DNA of 64,000 nt, taken from contig NZ_BLXZ01000006.1 of the NCBI RefSeq assembly GCF_014193675.1, positions 186,553 through 250,552 on the forward strand, given 5' to 3'. The notes beneath the pieces are model-generated. The model had not been told where the DNA came from and made no database searches. It worked only from the letters and a program-made list of their open reading frames with translations. The stretch's first letter is position 1. Each line of letters starts with the position of its first letter. The position numbers and the translations under genes were made by a program. The stretch is from Geomonas limicola. Lineage in GTDB: Bacteria; Desulfobacterota; Desulfuromonadia; Geobacterales; Geobacteraceae. This document shows positions 8,990 through 16,663 of this stretch, piece after piece.

Positions 8990-9295
8990 TCACTTCTTTA
9001 CTTTGCCTTTGAGGGTGGCCGGAGTGCCCAGGTCGCTGCGCACGTGGCACGAGGTGCAGTAGACGCGCACCGGGTGCGGGCAGAGCGGGGCCTTGGACGC
9101 GCCGGAGAGGTCGAGGTGGCAGGTAAGGCAGCTCTCTCCTTTTGCGTTGTCCACGATCTTATGCGGAATCACCGGCGGGTTGCCTTCCGCGAACTGGGCC
9201 TGGGCGTCGAAATCGGCCGGTTGAGCGGCAAGCGCGGCCGAGGCACCCGGGGCGATAAGGGCGAGCGCCGCCAGGGCGACGAGCACGTTCTTCAT
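8990..9295 (-). CDS. Small periplasmic diheme cytochrome, NapB-like electron transfer subunit
   Basis: This 101-residue protein has a Sec signal peptide (about 1-24, ending ALAAQ) and two heme sites, CLTCH and CTSCH. The segment PPVIPHKI before the first site and AP..PHPVRVYC before the second match the NapB pattern, which binds two hemes and passes electrons to NapA. It is shorter than typical NapB (about 150 residues), having lost N-terminal sequence. It is the third gene of the nap operon, 31 bases after napA. An alternative is an unrelated diheme cytochrome recruited to the operon. Confidence 0.78.
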   Translation of the reverse strand: MKNVLVALAALALIAPGASAALAAQPADFDAQAQFAEGNPPVIPHKIVDNAKGESCLTCHLDLSGASKAPLCPHPVRVYCTSCHVRSDLGTPATLKGKVKK

Positions 9296-9326
9296 CTGTT
9301 ACCTCCTTAAGGTTGCGCGACGTACG

Positions 9327-11648
9327 CTAGCGTGCCTTTTCGACCTTCACCGCGCACTTCTTGTAGTCCGGCTCGCCGGAGATGGGGCAGTAGGCGTCCA
9401 GGCAGAGCTCGTTGATGAGCTTGTTTTCGTCGAAGAAGGCGACGAAGACGTTGCCGTGCTCGGCCTTGCCGCGGCCGTTCAGGTCCGCTGCCAGTACCAC
9501 GCTGCCGCGGCGCGAGCTGACCCGTACCAGGTCCCCCTGCTTGATTCCCAGCTTCTTCGCGTCGTCCGGGTTGATCTCGCAGACCGCCTCGGGATAGGCG
9601 CGCTTCAATTCCGGGACCCGGCCGGTCATGGTGCCGGTGTGCCAGTGCTCCAGGACTCGTCCGGTACAGAGCCAGAACGGATAGTGCTGGTCGGGCTGCT
9701 CGGGGGCCGGCTCGTAGGGGCGTGCCCAGATCACCGCGCGATAGTGGTCCGGCTTGTTCTTGTAGAACTTGACCCCTTCACCGGCCTTCACGTAGGGGTC
9801 GTACCCCTCGACGTAGCGGTAGCGGGTCTCCTGGCCGTTCACGACCGGCCAGCGCAGGCCGCGCGACTCGACGTAGGCGTCGTACGGGGCGAGATCCTTT
9901 CCCTGACCATCGCCGAACTTGCGGTACTCCTCCCAGATCTCCCGCTGCGGGTGCTGGTAGGGGAAGAGCGAGCCGTAACCCAGGCGCCGGGCGAGCTCCA
10001 TGGTCTGCCACAGGTCGTCCTTCGCCTCGCCGGGGGCGTCCACCATCTTGAACCACTGGTGGGTGCGGCGCTCGGCGTTGCCGAACATCCCCTCCTTCTC
10101 GACCCAACTCGCCGAGGGGAGCACCACGTCGGCCTGCTCGGTGGAGCGGGTCGGGTACATGTCCGAGACAATGACGAAGCGACCTTCCCCCTTGCGCGCC
10201 CCTTTCCGGTAGCGGTTCAGGTTGGGAAGCGACTGGAAGGGGTTCGTCACCTGGCTCCAGATCACCTTGATGTCGCCGCGGTCCAGGGCACGGAACATCT
10301 CCGTGGCGTTGTAGGTCGGCTTGGCCGGGATCTTCTTGGGATCGATCCCCCAGATCTTGGCGGTCTTTTCGCGGTGCTCGGGGTTCATGACCACCATGTC
10401 GGCGGGGAGCCGGTGCGTGAAGGTCCCCACCTCGCGGGTGGTGCCGCAGGCCGAGGGCTGGCCGGTGAGCGACATGGGGTTCTCGCCGGGGCGGCAGATC
10501 TTCCCGGTCAGCAGGTGGACGTTGTAGGCCAGGTTGTTAACCCAGGTGCCGCGGGTGTGCTGGTTGAAGCCCATGGTCCAAAGGGTGGTCACCTTGCGGT
10601 TCTTGTCGGCGTAGAGATGCGCCATCTCGACGATGGTCTCGGCAGGTACGCCGGAGAGCGCGGCGACCTTCTCGGGGGTGTAGGCCTTGAGCGATTCGCG
10701 GTACTCCTCGAAGCTGATCCCCTTGGGCTCGTCGGCGAATTTGAACTTGTCCTCGAGGCCGTAGCCGATGTTCTCCTTCCCCTTCTTGAAGACCACGTGC
10801 TCCTTGATGAAGGCCTCGTCGTGCAGCCCGTCGCGGATGATGACGTAGGCGATGGCGTTCAAAAGCGCCAGGTCGGTCTGCGGCTTGAACTTGACGTAGC
10901 GGTCCGCCATGAGCGAGGTGCGGGTGCGGCGGGTGGCGAAATCGATGATCTTCACGTCCGGGTTGCTGAGCCGGTTGGTGAGCAGGCGCGAGAAGAGGAT
11001 GGGGTGGCACTCGGCCATGTTGGCGCCCCACAGGAAGTAGGTGTCGCCCAGGTCAAGGTCGTCGTAGCACCCCATCGGCTCGTCGCTCGCAAACGTGGTC
11101 ATGAAGCCGGTCACCGCGGATGCCATGCACAGGCGCGCGTTCACCTCGATGTTGTTGGTGCCGATCCCCCCCTTGAAGAGTTTGCTGGCGGCGTACCCCT
11201 CGAAGATGGTCCACTGCCCCGAGCCGTAGATGGCGACGGAATCCGGGCCGTACTTCTCGATGGACTCCTTGAACTTGGAGGCGATGAGGGTCATGGCCTC
11301 GTCCCAGGTGGCCGGGGTGAGTTTGCCGTCCTTGCGGATGAGCGGCGTAGTGAGGCGGTCCTGTCCGTTGAGGACCTTGGAGAGGAAGTACCCCTTGACG
11401 CAGTTGAGCCCCTTGTTGACCGGAGCCTGCGGGTCACCCTTGATGGCGACCACCTTGCCGTCGCGCACCCCCACGAGTACGCCGCAGCCGGTGCCGCAGA
11501 AGCGGCAGGGTGCCTTGCCCCAGGTAAGGCCACCTTCGGCCGCCTCGGCCGCTCCCGGTTTCAGCGGGTTAAGACCTTTGCCGCCCACCGCGGCAAACGC
11601 GGCTGCTGCGGCACTCGCCTTGATAAAATTTCGTCTGCTTACATCCAT
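9327..11648 (-). CDS. napA: Periplasmic nitrate reductase catalytic subunit
   Basis: This 773-residue molybdoenzyme carries a twin-arginine signal (SRRNFIK), so it is exported folded. The N-terminal [4Fe-4S] ligands CRFCGTGC and the later NCVKG cysteine are present, and a cysteine in ARLCMAS fits the Mo ligand of the NapA/formate dehydrogenase group. The C-terminal molybdopterin-dinucleotide domain includes LCTGRVLEHWHTG. It reduces nitrate to nitrite in the periplasm, taking electrons from the diheme subunit. The length is slightly below enterobacterial NapA. Gene order napD-napA-cytochrome-ferredoxin supports the call. No napC, napG or napH lies in this window, so the quinol-side donor must be elsewhere. 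Confidence 0.93.
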   Translation of the reverse strand: MDVSRRNFIKASAAAAAFAAVGGKGLNPLKPGAAEAAEGGLTWGKAPCRFCGTGCGVLVGVRDGKVVAIKGDPQAPVNKGLNCVKGYFLSKVLNGQDRLTTPLIRKDGKLTPATWDEAMTLIASKFKESIEKYGPDSVAIYGSGQWTIFEGYAASKLFKGGIGTNNIEVNARLCMASAVTGFMTTFASDEPMGCYDDLDLGDTYFLWGANMAECHPILFSRLLTNRLSNPDVKIIDFATRRTRTSLMADRYVKFKPQTDLALLNAIAYVIIRDGLHDEAFIKEHVVFKKGKENIGYGLEDKFKFADEPKGISFEEYRESLKAYTPEKVAALSGVPAETIVEMAHLYADKNRKVTTLWTMGFNQHTRGTWVNNLAYNVHLLTGKICRPGENPMSLTGQPSACGTTREVGTFTHRLPADMVVMNPEHREKTAKIWGIDPKKIPAKPTYNATEMFRALDRGDIKVIWSQVTNPFQSLPNLNRYRKGARKGEGRFVIVSDMYPTRSTEQADVVLPSASWVEKEGMFGNAERRTHQWFKMVDAPGEAKDDLWQTMELARRLGYGSLFPYQHPQREIWEEYRKFGDGQGKDLAPYDAYVESRGLRWPVVNGQETRYRYVEGYDPYVKAGEGVKFYKNKPDHYRAVIWARPYEPAPEQPDQHYPFWLCTGRVLEHWHTGTMTGRVPELKRAYPEAVCEINPDDAKKLGIKQGDLVRVSSRRGSVVLAADLNGRGKAEHGNVFVAFFDENKLINELCLDAYCPISGEPDYKKCAVKVEKAR

Positions 11649-11720
11649 TTCGCACCCTCCTCGAAAGTGGCGACGCTAAAAAAGGCCGGGCCCGTAAGGC
11701 CGGTCCTGATATCACGGGGA

Positions 11721-11960
11721 TTACTGCTCCAGGTCTTCGAAATTGTGGTAGGCCAGGCGTACCGTGGCAACGCCTGAGATCTCGTGCATGCGGGTCACCA
11801 GGCTCACCTCCGCATCGACGCTCTCCGCTTCGAGTACGGCAACGATCTGGCCGTCGGGGAGCACACCGTGCACCTCTACCCCGTCAAACGAGGCAAGTTC
11901 ACCGACGACTGAATCACTGTGCCCCGGTGCACACGTAACGACGACACCCGAAATTGGCAT
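11721..11960 (-). CDS. napD: NapD chaperone for NapA maturation
   Basis: This 79-residue protein begins MPISGVVVTCAP and follows the NapD fold pattern: two short beta-alpha-beta units with GVEVHGVLPDGQIV, and a conserved C-terminal half ending VRLAYHNFED. NapD binds the twin-arginine signal of NapA and delays export until the cofactor is in place. ATG at 11960 is chosen over an upstream frame extension because AGGAGC lies at the right distance and family members start here. It is the first gene of the operon, 72 bases before napA, with a candidate promoter at 12004-12031. Confidence 0.88.
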   Translation of the reverse strand: MPISGVVVTCAPGHSDSVVGELASFDGVEVHGVLPDGQIVAVLEAESVDAEVSLVTRMHEISGVATVRLAYHNFEDLEQ

Positions 11961-12003
11961 AGCTGCTCCTGTTCTTGCTACTGTTTTAGGTTCATCCTTT
12001 TGA

Positions 12004-12031
12004 AGGATACTGCAGATACTGTGTCTGACAA
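12004..12031 (-). promoter_or_regulatory. Sigma-70-like promoter of the nap operon
   Basis: On the minus strand TTGTCA (12031-12026), a 16-base spacer and TATCCT (12009-12004). Predicted start is near 11997, leaving a leader of about 37 nt before napD. Confidence 0.45.
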
Positions 12032-12145
12032 TGCTGCGAACTCTGAAACTGTGACAGATACTTCTGACATCCTGAGGGGTTAGCAGTGTAAGGCGGCACG
12101 CAGAGACCACCGACTGACACAATCCGCTACTTGCTTCAAGAAAAC

Positions 12146-12161
12146 TTTGACGAAAGTCAAA
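12146..12161. promoter_or_regulatory. FNR/HcpR-type palindrome upstream of nap
   Basis: TTTGAC-GAAA-GTCAAA is a perfect dyad of the kind bound by CRP/FNR-family regulators such as HcpR, Dnr or FNR. It lies about 115 bases upstream of the candidate nap -35 element and in the divergent control region, so it might act on either side. The same dyad with a different centre is at 33460-33475. Confidence 0.55.
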
Positions 12162-12573
12162 AAAGAGCGGTTAAAGGGGCACGGCGTTTAACCACAGGGG
12201 CGCTAAGGGGAGCGCCGAGGAATACCCGGGAAGGCAAAAGACCTGATGTCTGCCACGGAGCCACCAAGGGCACGGAGAAAACCTGCAGATCTGGAGCGAC
12301 CCACGGTTCCACGAGGCAGAGCACCGCACCTTTGGAAACCGGTACGGCCCCGAACCTTGTCACCTCCGAGCGAACCAGTCGCCAGGTTCGCTCCTCGCCT
12401 GCGATTGCCTGGGGGCCAGCGTTATGACAGACCGTCTTATTCCGCGGGCAGGGAGGCTGCATCGTAGACAGTCGATCCTGCCCCCAGCGGGCTCTTCTCA
12501 TTATCGGCACTTTCATGCTATATCGGAGAAGAGTTTTCACCGTTTTCTGTCCTTCCCTTGTCCCGAGGTCACG

Positions 12574-13605
12574 ATGCCGCGCATTTTCACTCTGTGTCTA
12601 TTTGTCGTACTGGTCATGGCCGCCCCGCTTTTTGCTGCCGCGGTAGGAGGAGGTCCCCAGCGTGTGGTAGATCGGGAGCGGCGCTTCCTGCTGCAGACTA
12701 TCGACGATCTGGCTACTTCCCGAAAGCTCGCGGAAGAGGATCTCGGGGACCTGGTCCGACAAAAGGACGCCATCAACATCTTGGAGCCGGATCGTGGCGA
12801 GGCGCTCAGGGATCTTCTCGACTGGACCACCCGCTATCTCGACTTCATCACCGGCGAGGAGGCGCTGATTCAGGAGGACTATGCGCGCGTCTCGGCCCGC
12901 GGCGCGAAGAAGGAACTCCAGGTCGGCTACTTCATGGAACTGGCGGCGACCACGGAAAGCATGGCGCAGGAGCTGAGAGACAGGGTTGCCGGCTTCGAGG
13001 CGGTGCGCAAGCAGCTTGCGCTGAACGTGGAGCGGCAGCGGGTGCTGCAGGCGGAGATCTTCGACCTGAGGAGTCGGCTGGGGTGGCTAAGATCGCGCGA
13101 TAACGACCCGGGGCGGCCCCGGGAGGAGAGAAGGAACGAGGCGCGCCTGGAGCGCAAGATCGGCTCCCTGCAGTCCGAACTGGCGACCCTGCCCAACGTG
13201 GATCCGGAAGTGCTGCAGTACTACACGGTGCTGGTCGAGCAGGGGAGGTGGCAGGGCGAGTGGCTTGCACTGAAGGTAGAGGAGTATCGGGCGCTGCGGG
13301 CTCTGGCCGAGTCAGTTCCCTATGGCGAGCCGCGCGACCTGGAGGAGTTGGGGCAGGCCTACAGGCGGCTAAGCCGCACCTACCAGGGCGAAATCAGCCG
13401 GCTGAACCGAAGGATCGATGAATTGGATCGCAAGCGTGAAGCAGTGAATCCCTCGGGAACCCCGGGTGAACTGGACCGGGCCAGGAACCTGATAGACCTC
13501 TACGAGCGCCTGCACCAACGGTACGACCGTCGCGTCCGTGAGTTGAAGGGGCTCGTGGGTGCCTGCGACGCCGAATTGAGCGAGCTGCATTCGCTGCAGC
13601 GCTGA
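12574..13605 (+). CDS. Secreted coiled-coil protein of unknown function
   Basis: This 343-residue protein has a signal peptide (about 1-22, ending FAAA) and is almost wholly charged helix after it, with repeated heptads and many Glu/Arg/Leu-rich stretches. No enzyme motif is visible. ATG at 12574 has GAGG just upstream and starts at the signal peptide; an upstream in-frame ATG at 12424 would add fifty residues lacking export features. The layout recalls periplasmic coiled-coil domains of mechanosensitive channels, but no channel segment is present. The gene ends at a strong terminator (13677-13710). It is not recognised. Confidence 0.75.
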   Translation: MPRIFTLCLFVVLVMAAPLFAAAVGGGPQRVVDRERRFLLQTIDDLATSRKLAEEDLGDLVRQKDAINILEPDRGEALRDLLDWTTRYLDFITGEEALIQEDYARVSARGAKKELQVGYFMELAATTESMAQELRDRVAGFEAVRKQLALNVERQRVLQAEIFDLRSRLGWLRSRDNDPGRPREERRNEARLERKIGSLQSELATLPNVDPEVLQYYTVLVEQGRWQGEWLALKVEEYRALRALAESVPYGEPRDLEELGQAYRRLSRTYQGEISRLNRRIDELDRKREAVNPSGTPGELDRARNLIDLYERLHQRYDRRVRELKGLVGACDAELSELHSLQR

Positions 13606-13676
13606 ATCGGGAAGCCCCGTCTTCCGGTGCTCGCCCCCCACTCAGGTAACGATCTTCCCCTAATCAAGCTCTTCCC

Positions 13677-13710
13677 AAAAGGCTTGGCCGCTTCGGTCAG
13701 GCCTTTTTTT
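13677..13710 (+). terminator. Intrinsic terminator after the coiled-coil gene
   Basis: AAAAGGC and GCCTTTTTTT close a stem around TGGCCG/CGGTCA with a short TTCG-type loop, followed by seven T. Confidence 0.85.
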
Positions 13711-13886
13711 GTGTCTGTTATGCAGAATACCCACCGGGTGCTTCATTCGTGCAAAGTCGATTATCCAACTTTCCTGGTTGCAGATAGATTGGTTCGTGTT
13801 AATCTCGTGCGCATGGTTTTGTAAGCCTTCTTGGGTGGCAGGCGCTGGGGACGTGCGTCTGTCTTGCGACAAGCATTGGAGGAGTG

Positions 13887-14300
13887 ATGAGAGCGTTTAC
13901 CGTATGCCTGGTTTTTGTGGTGCTCCTTATTGCTGTGCCAGTTGTCGCTGTCATGGATGGCGACATATTCTATTCTAAATTTCGTAGTGCGGTTTTACAG
14001 TCACAGATCAAAACTGTAGTAGCTGTAGCACGGTTTCCATTCGAGGTGAGAGGGACTGATGACAATGTGAGGCACTATGATGAAAGTGGTTTCAGAAAAA
14101 TATTTGGAGAGCTCCTAGCTCAGAAAGAACTTGTGTTAACGAAGGGCCAGGTTGTGGAACTCACAATGTATGAAGTTTTAAAGGAAAAAGAAAACTTGGC
14201 CGCTCATGATTATTTGAATAAGGACTTTATCAGGGTCGGTGATTTCGAGTTCCAACTTTTGGACGGCAAATGGAGGTTCACAGGAGCATACCTCAACTAG
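13887..14300 (+). CDS. Small secreted protein upstream of vgrG, unknown
   Basis: This 137-residue protein has an N-terminal signal peptide (about 1-23, MRAFTVCLVFVVLLIAV) and a mature domain with fPfEVRGTDD, DESGFRKIF and a C-terminal LLDGKWRFTGAY strand pair. That order (helix, FP-strand, DESGF, then KW strand) resembles small NTF2-like or SH3-like periplasmic proteins, a guess only. ATG at 13887 has GGAGG five bases upstream. The gene is more A+T-rich than its surroundings, as is the first half of vgrG next to it, suggesting the two arrived together. By position it may be an immunity protein or accessory of the T6SS spike. Confidence 0.65.
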   Translation: MRAFTVCLVFVVLLIAVPVVAVMDGDIFYSKFRSAVLQSQIKTVVAVARFPFEVRGTDDNVRHYDESGFRKIFGELLAQKELVLTKGQVVELTMYEVLKEKENLAAHDYLNKDFIRVGDFEFQLLDGKWRFTGAYLN

Positions 14301-14378
14301 GCAATGCCCATTTCGTGGCCATTTCAGGTGCCACGTTGACGTCAATCGGCGTTTTTGCAGGAAAATTAACCGCATACA

Positions 14379-16142
14379 ATGACCCTTGAATCCTCGACGG
14401 AGAAATTTTCAATTTTGATTGCTGGCATTAAGTCGGCAATCGCGGTGGAGAATTTCTACCTCGAGGAGGGGCTCTCCAAGCCTTTCTCTCTACGCGCCAA
14501 CTTGGTAGCAGAGGAGGCCATTTCTGTAGATACCATCCCTGGACAACCTGTCAGTCTTACCATTCGTGGCGATGACGTAGATCGATACCTGAACGGTGTT
14601 GTTTCCTCGTTTTCCTCTACCGGGCAGACAGGACGTTTCTTTTCGTATCAGATGATTGCTGGACCGACTGTACGGTTGTTGGGGCTTAATTCTAACTACC
14701 GTGCCTTTCACAAGCTATCGGTCCCGCAGATAATTACAGCTGTTCTGAAAAATAGCGGTTACTGCATAGGGTTCGAACTCAGACTCACGGAAGAATACCC
14801 AGCCAGACGCTACTGCGTACAGTACGGAGAAAGTGATCTTTGCTTTATCTCCCGAATTCTGGCGGATGAGGGCATCTTCTATTTTTTTGAACATAGAGAG
14901 GATGGCCATACCCTGATCTTCGCCGACAGCAACATTGAGTACCCACAGTTAGCGGGTGATGCGGACGTCGCGCTTGATGGCGCTCTCGGTATGGTTCCGG
15001 ATCAGGAGGTCCTCAAAGGATTCACCTATAGCCGCTCCGTCTGTCCAGGGAAAGTCGCCCTTTCCAGCTTTAATTTCAAACGGCCAACACTGGACATGGA
15101 GGTAATGGACGAGGGCTCTACATGGCCGGAAATTGAGGATTATCAGTATCCCGGGGACTATGCTCTGCCAGTAGCCGGCCAAAAGAGAGCGAGATTCCGA
15201 CTGCAGGGAAAAAGGGTGTTTGAAGGATGCGCGCAGGGGACCAGCAATATCGCCAGATTCATGCCTGGCTCGCTGTTCTCCCTCGCCTGTCACCCTGTTG
15301 AGGAACTTAACCAGGAATACTGCCTCGTGACGGTGGCGCATTCAGGCTCGCAAGGTAACGTCCTCGGCGAATACTCCGGAATCGGCGGGGATTACAGCTA
15401 CTCCAACTCATTTCTCGCGATACCTTCCTCCGTTACCTATCGCCCAGAGAGATCTTTGGATAAACCGCGGGTCAAAGGGCTCCAGACCGCCCTGGTAGTC
15501 GGCCCTCCGGGGGAGGAGATCTATGCGGACGAGTTCGGGCGGGTCAAGGTGCAGTTTCACTGGGACCGCGAGGGACAAAGGGACGAGAACAGTTCCTGCT
15601 GGCTCAGGGTAAGCCAGCCCTGGAGCGGGGCCGGCTGGGGCTTCGCCGCCCTGCCGCGGGTGGGCGACGAGGTGCTGGTGGATTTCCTAAACGGCGACCC
15701 GGACTGGCCGATCATCGTCGGCAGCGTGAACAACGCGGCCTCTCCCGCGCTCTATCCGCTGCCGGAACAGAGATCCAGCAGCGGCTTGCGCACCCGCAGC
15801 TATCCAAAGGGGGAGCGGGACAACTTCCACGAACTGCGCTTCGAGGACCGCAAAGGGCAGGAAGAGATCTTCCTCAAAAGCGAGCGGGACTGGAATGTCG
15901 TTGTGAAAAACGACAAGTGCGAAGAGGTGCAGTGCAACTCCCGGGAGGAAGTCGGTGCCGACAAGACGACGCGCGCCGGCAGGCACTTCAGGATCGAGGC
16001 GGGGGAGAGCGTCGAGATCGTCTGCGGGGCCGCCTCGATCACCCTGGACAGCCTCGGCACGATCACGCTCAAAGGCACGACGATAGACGTGGCAGGATCC
16101 CAACACCTCCAGCTCTCCAGCCTCAAGATCGATATCAACTGA
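14379..16142 (+). CDS. vgrG: Type VI secretion spike protein VgrG
   Basis: This 587-residue protein has the VgrG layout: a gp27-like base (about 1-370, with YCVQYGESDLCFISRILADEG) followed by the gp5-like OB domain (LRVSQPWSGAGWGFAALPRVGDEVLV) and a beta-helical C-terminus ending in Val/Ile/Thr-rich repeats. It forms the trimeric tip of the T6SS tube. No effector domain is fused at the C-terminus. The start ATG at 14379 has only a weak, distant AGGAAAA. The 5' half is visibly more A+T-rich than the 3' half, which suggests a recombinant gene. tssE, tssF and tssG follow on the same strand. Confidence 0.93.
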   Translation: MTLESSTEKFSILIAGIKSAIAVENFYLEEGLSKPFSLRANLVAEEAISVDTIPGQPVSLTIRGDDVDRYLNGVVSSFSSTGQTGRFFSYQMIAGPTVRLLGLNSNYRAFHKLSVPQIITAVLKNSGYCIGFELRLTEEYPARRYCVQYGESDLCFISRILADEGIFYFFEHREDGHTLIFADSNIEYPQLAGDADVALDGALGMVPDQEVLKGFTYSRSVCPGKVALSSFNFKRPTLDMEVMDEGSTWPEIEDYQYPGDYALPVAGQKRARFRLQGKRVFEGCAQGTSNIARFMPGSLFSLACHPVEELNQEYCLVTVAHSGSQGNVLGEYSGIGGDYSYSNSFLAIPSSVTYRPERSLDKPRVKGLQTALVVGPPGEEIYADEFGRVKVQFHWDREGQRDENSSCWLRVSQPWSGAGWGFAALPRVGDEVLVDFLNGDPDWPIIVGSVNNAASPALYPLPEQRSSSGLRTRSYPKGERDNFHELRFEDRKGQEEIFLKSERDWNVVVKNDKCEEVQCNSREEVGADKTTRAGRHFRIEAGESVEIVCGAASITLDSLGTITLKGTTIDVAGSQHLQLSSLKIDIN

Positions 16143-16204
16143 CCTGAAACCAACAGGGATGAATGGGATGAATGGGATGTAAAACCGCAGACACGGAGCC
16201 TGTC

Positions 16205-16624
16205 ATGCGCGAGGAACGACTGCTGGAACGCCTGAGTTCGCTGGAGCGGGAACCCTTGCGCCGGGAAGGGCTCGACCGGGCTCGCCTCATCGACTCGGTC
16301 GTCCGCCACCTGAGCCTGATACTCAATACGCGGCAGGGGAGCGTCCCCGCAGCAGCCGGCTTTGGGATGCCGGATTTCCAGGAGTTCCTGCAAGGCTATC
16401 CGCAATCGGTGCGGGAGCTCGAGACGGAGATACGCCGCACCATCGAGCGCTACGAACCGCGTTTGCAGTCGGTCCAGGTGGCGTTCCTGCCGCAAAACGA
16501 CGATCCCTTGAAGCTGCACTTCCAGATCAGCGCTTCACTTAAGGGAGTGGAGGGACGCGACTCGACACGGGTGTGCATGGAGACGGTGGTCGGGGCGGCG
16601 GGGAGGTTCTCGGTGAAGCTGTAG
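16205..16624 (+). CDS. tssE: T6SS baseplate subunit TssE (gp25-like)
   Basis: This 139-residue protein belongs to the GPW/gp25 family. It shows the N-terminal LLERLSSLE element, the hallmark of TssE, SVVRHLSLILNTRQGS, followed by GMPDF, and the C-terminal strand region (LKLHFQISASL). TssE links the sheath to the baseplate wedge. ATG at 16205 is preferred to one at 16172 because CGGAG sits six bases upstream and the longer form adds unrelated residues from a short GGGATGAAT repeat. It lies 62 bases after vgrG. Confidence 0.88.
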   Translation: MREERLLERLSSLEREPLRREGLDRARLIDSVVRHLSLILNTRQGSVPAAAGFGMPDFQEFLQGYPQSVRELETEIRRTIERYEPRLQSVQVAFLPQNDDPLKLHFQISASLKGVEGRDSTRVCMETVVGAAGRFSVKL

Positions 16625-16663
16625 TTTGCTCCTCTGCGGGAGGTGGCGGGGCAAGGAGGGATC

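Larger units (their letters stand above)
11961..12573. other. Intergenic control region between nap and a secreted coiled-coil gene
   Basis: This 613-base divergent region holds a nap promoter candidate (12004-12031), the perfect palindrome TTTGAC-N4-GTCAAA (12146-12161) and a third partial copy of the CCACGGAGCCACCAAG repeat (12251-12283). No supported gene is seen. Confidence 0.6.

Noticed and set aside
9456..11777. A 773-codon plus-strand frame opposite napA
   Set aside because: It is the antisense shadow of napA, which has full molybdoenzyme motifs.
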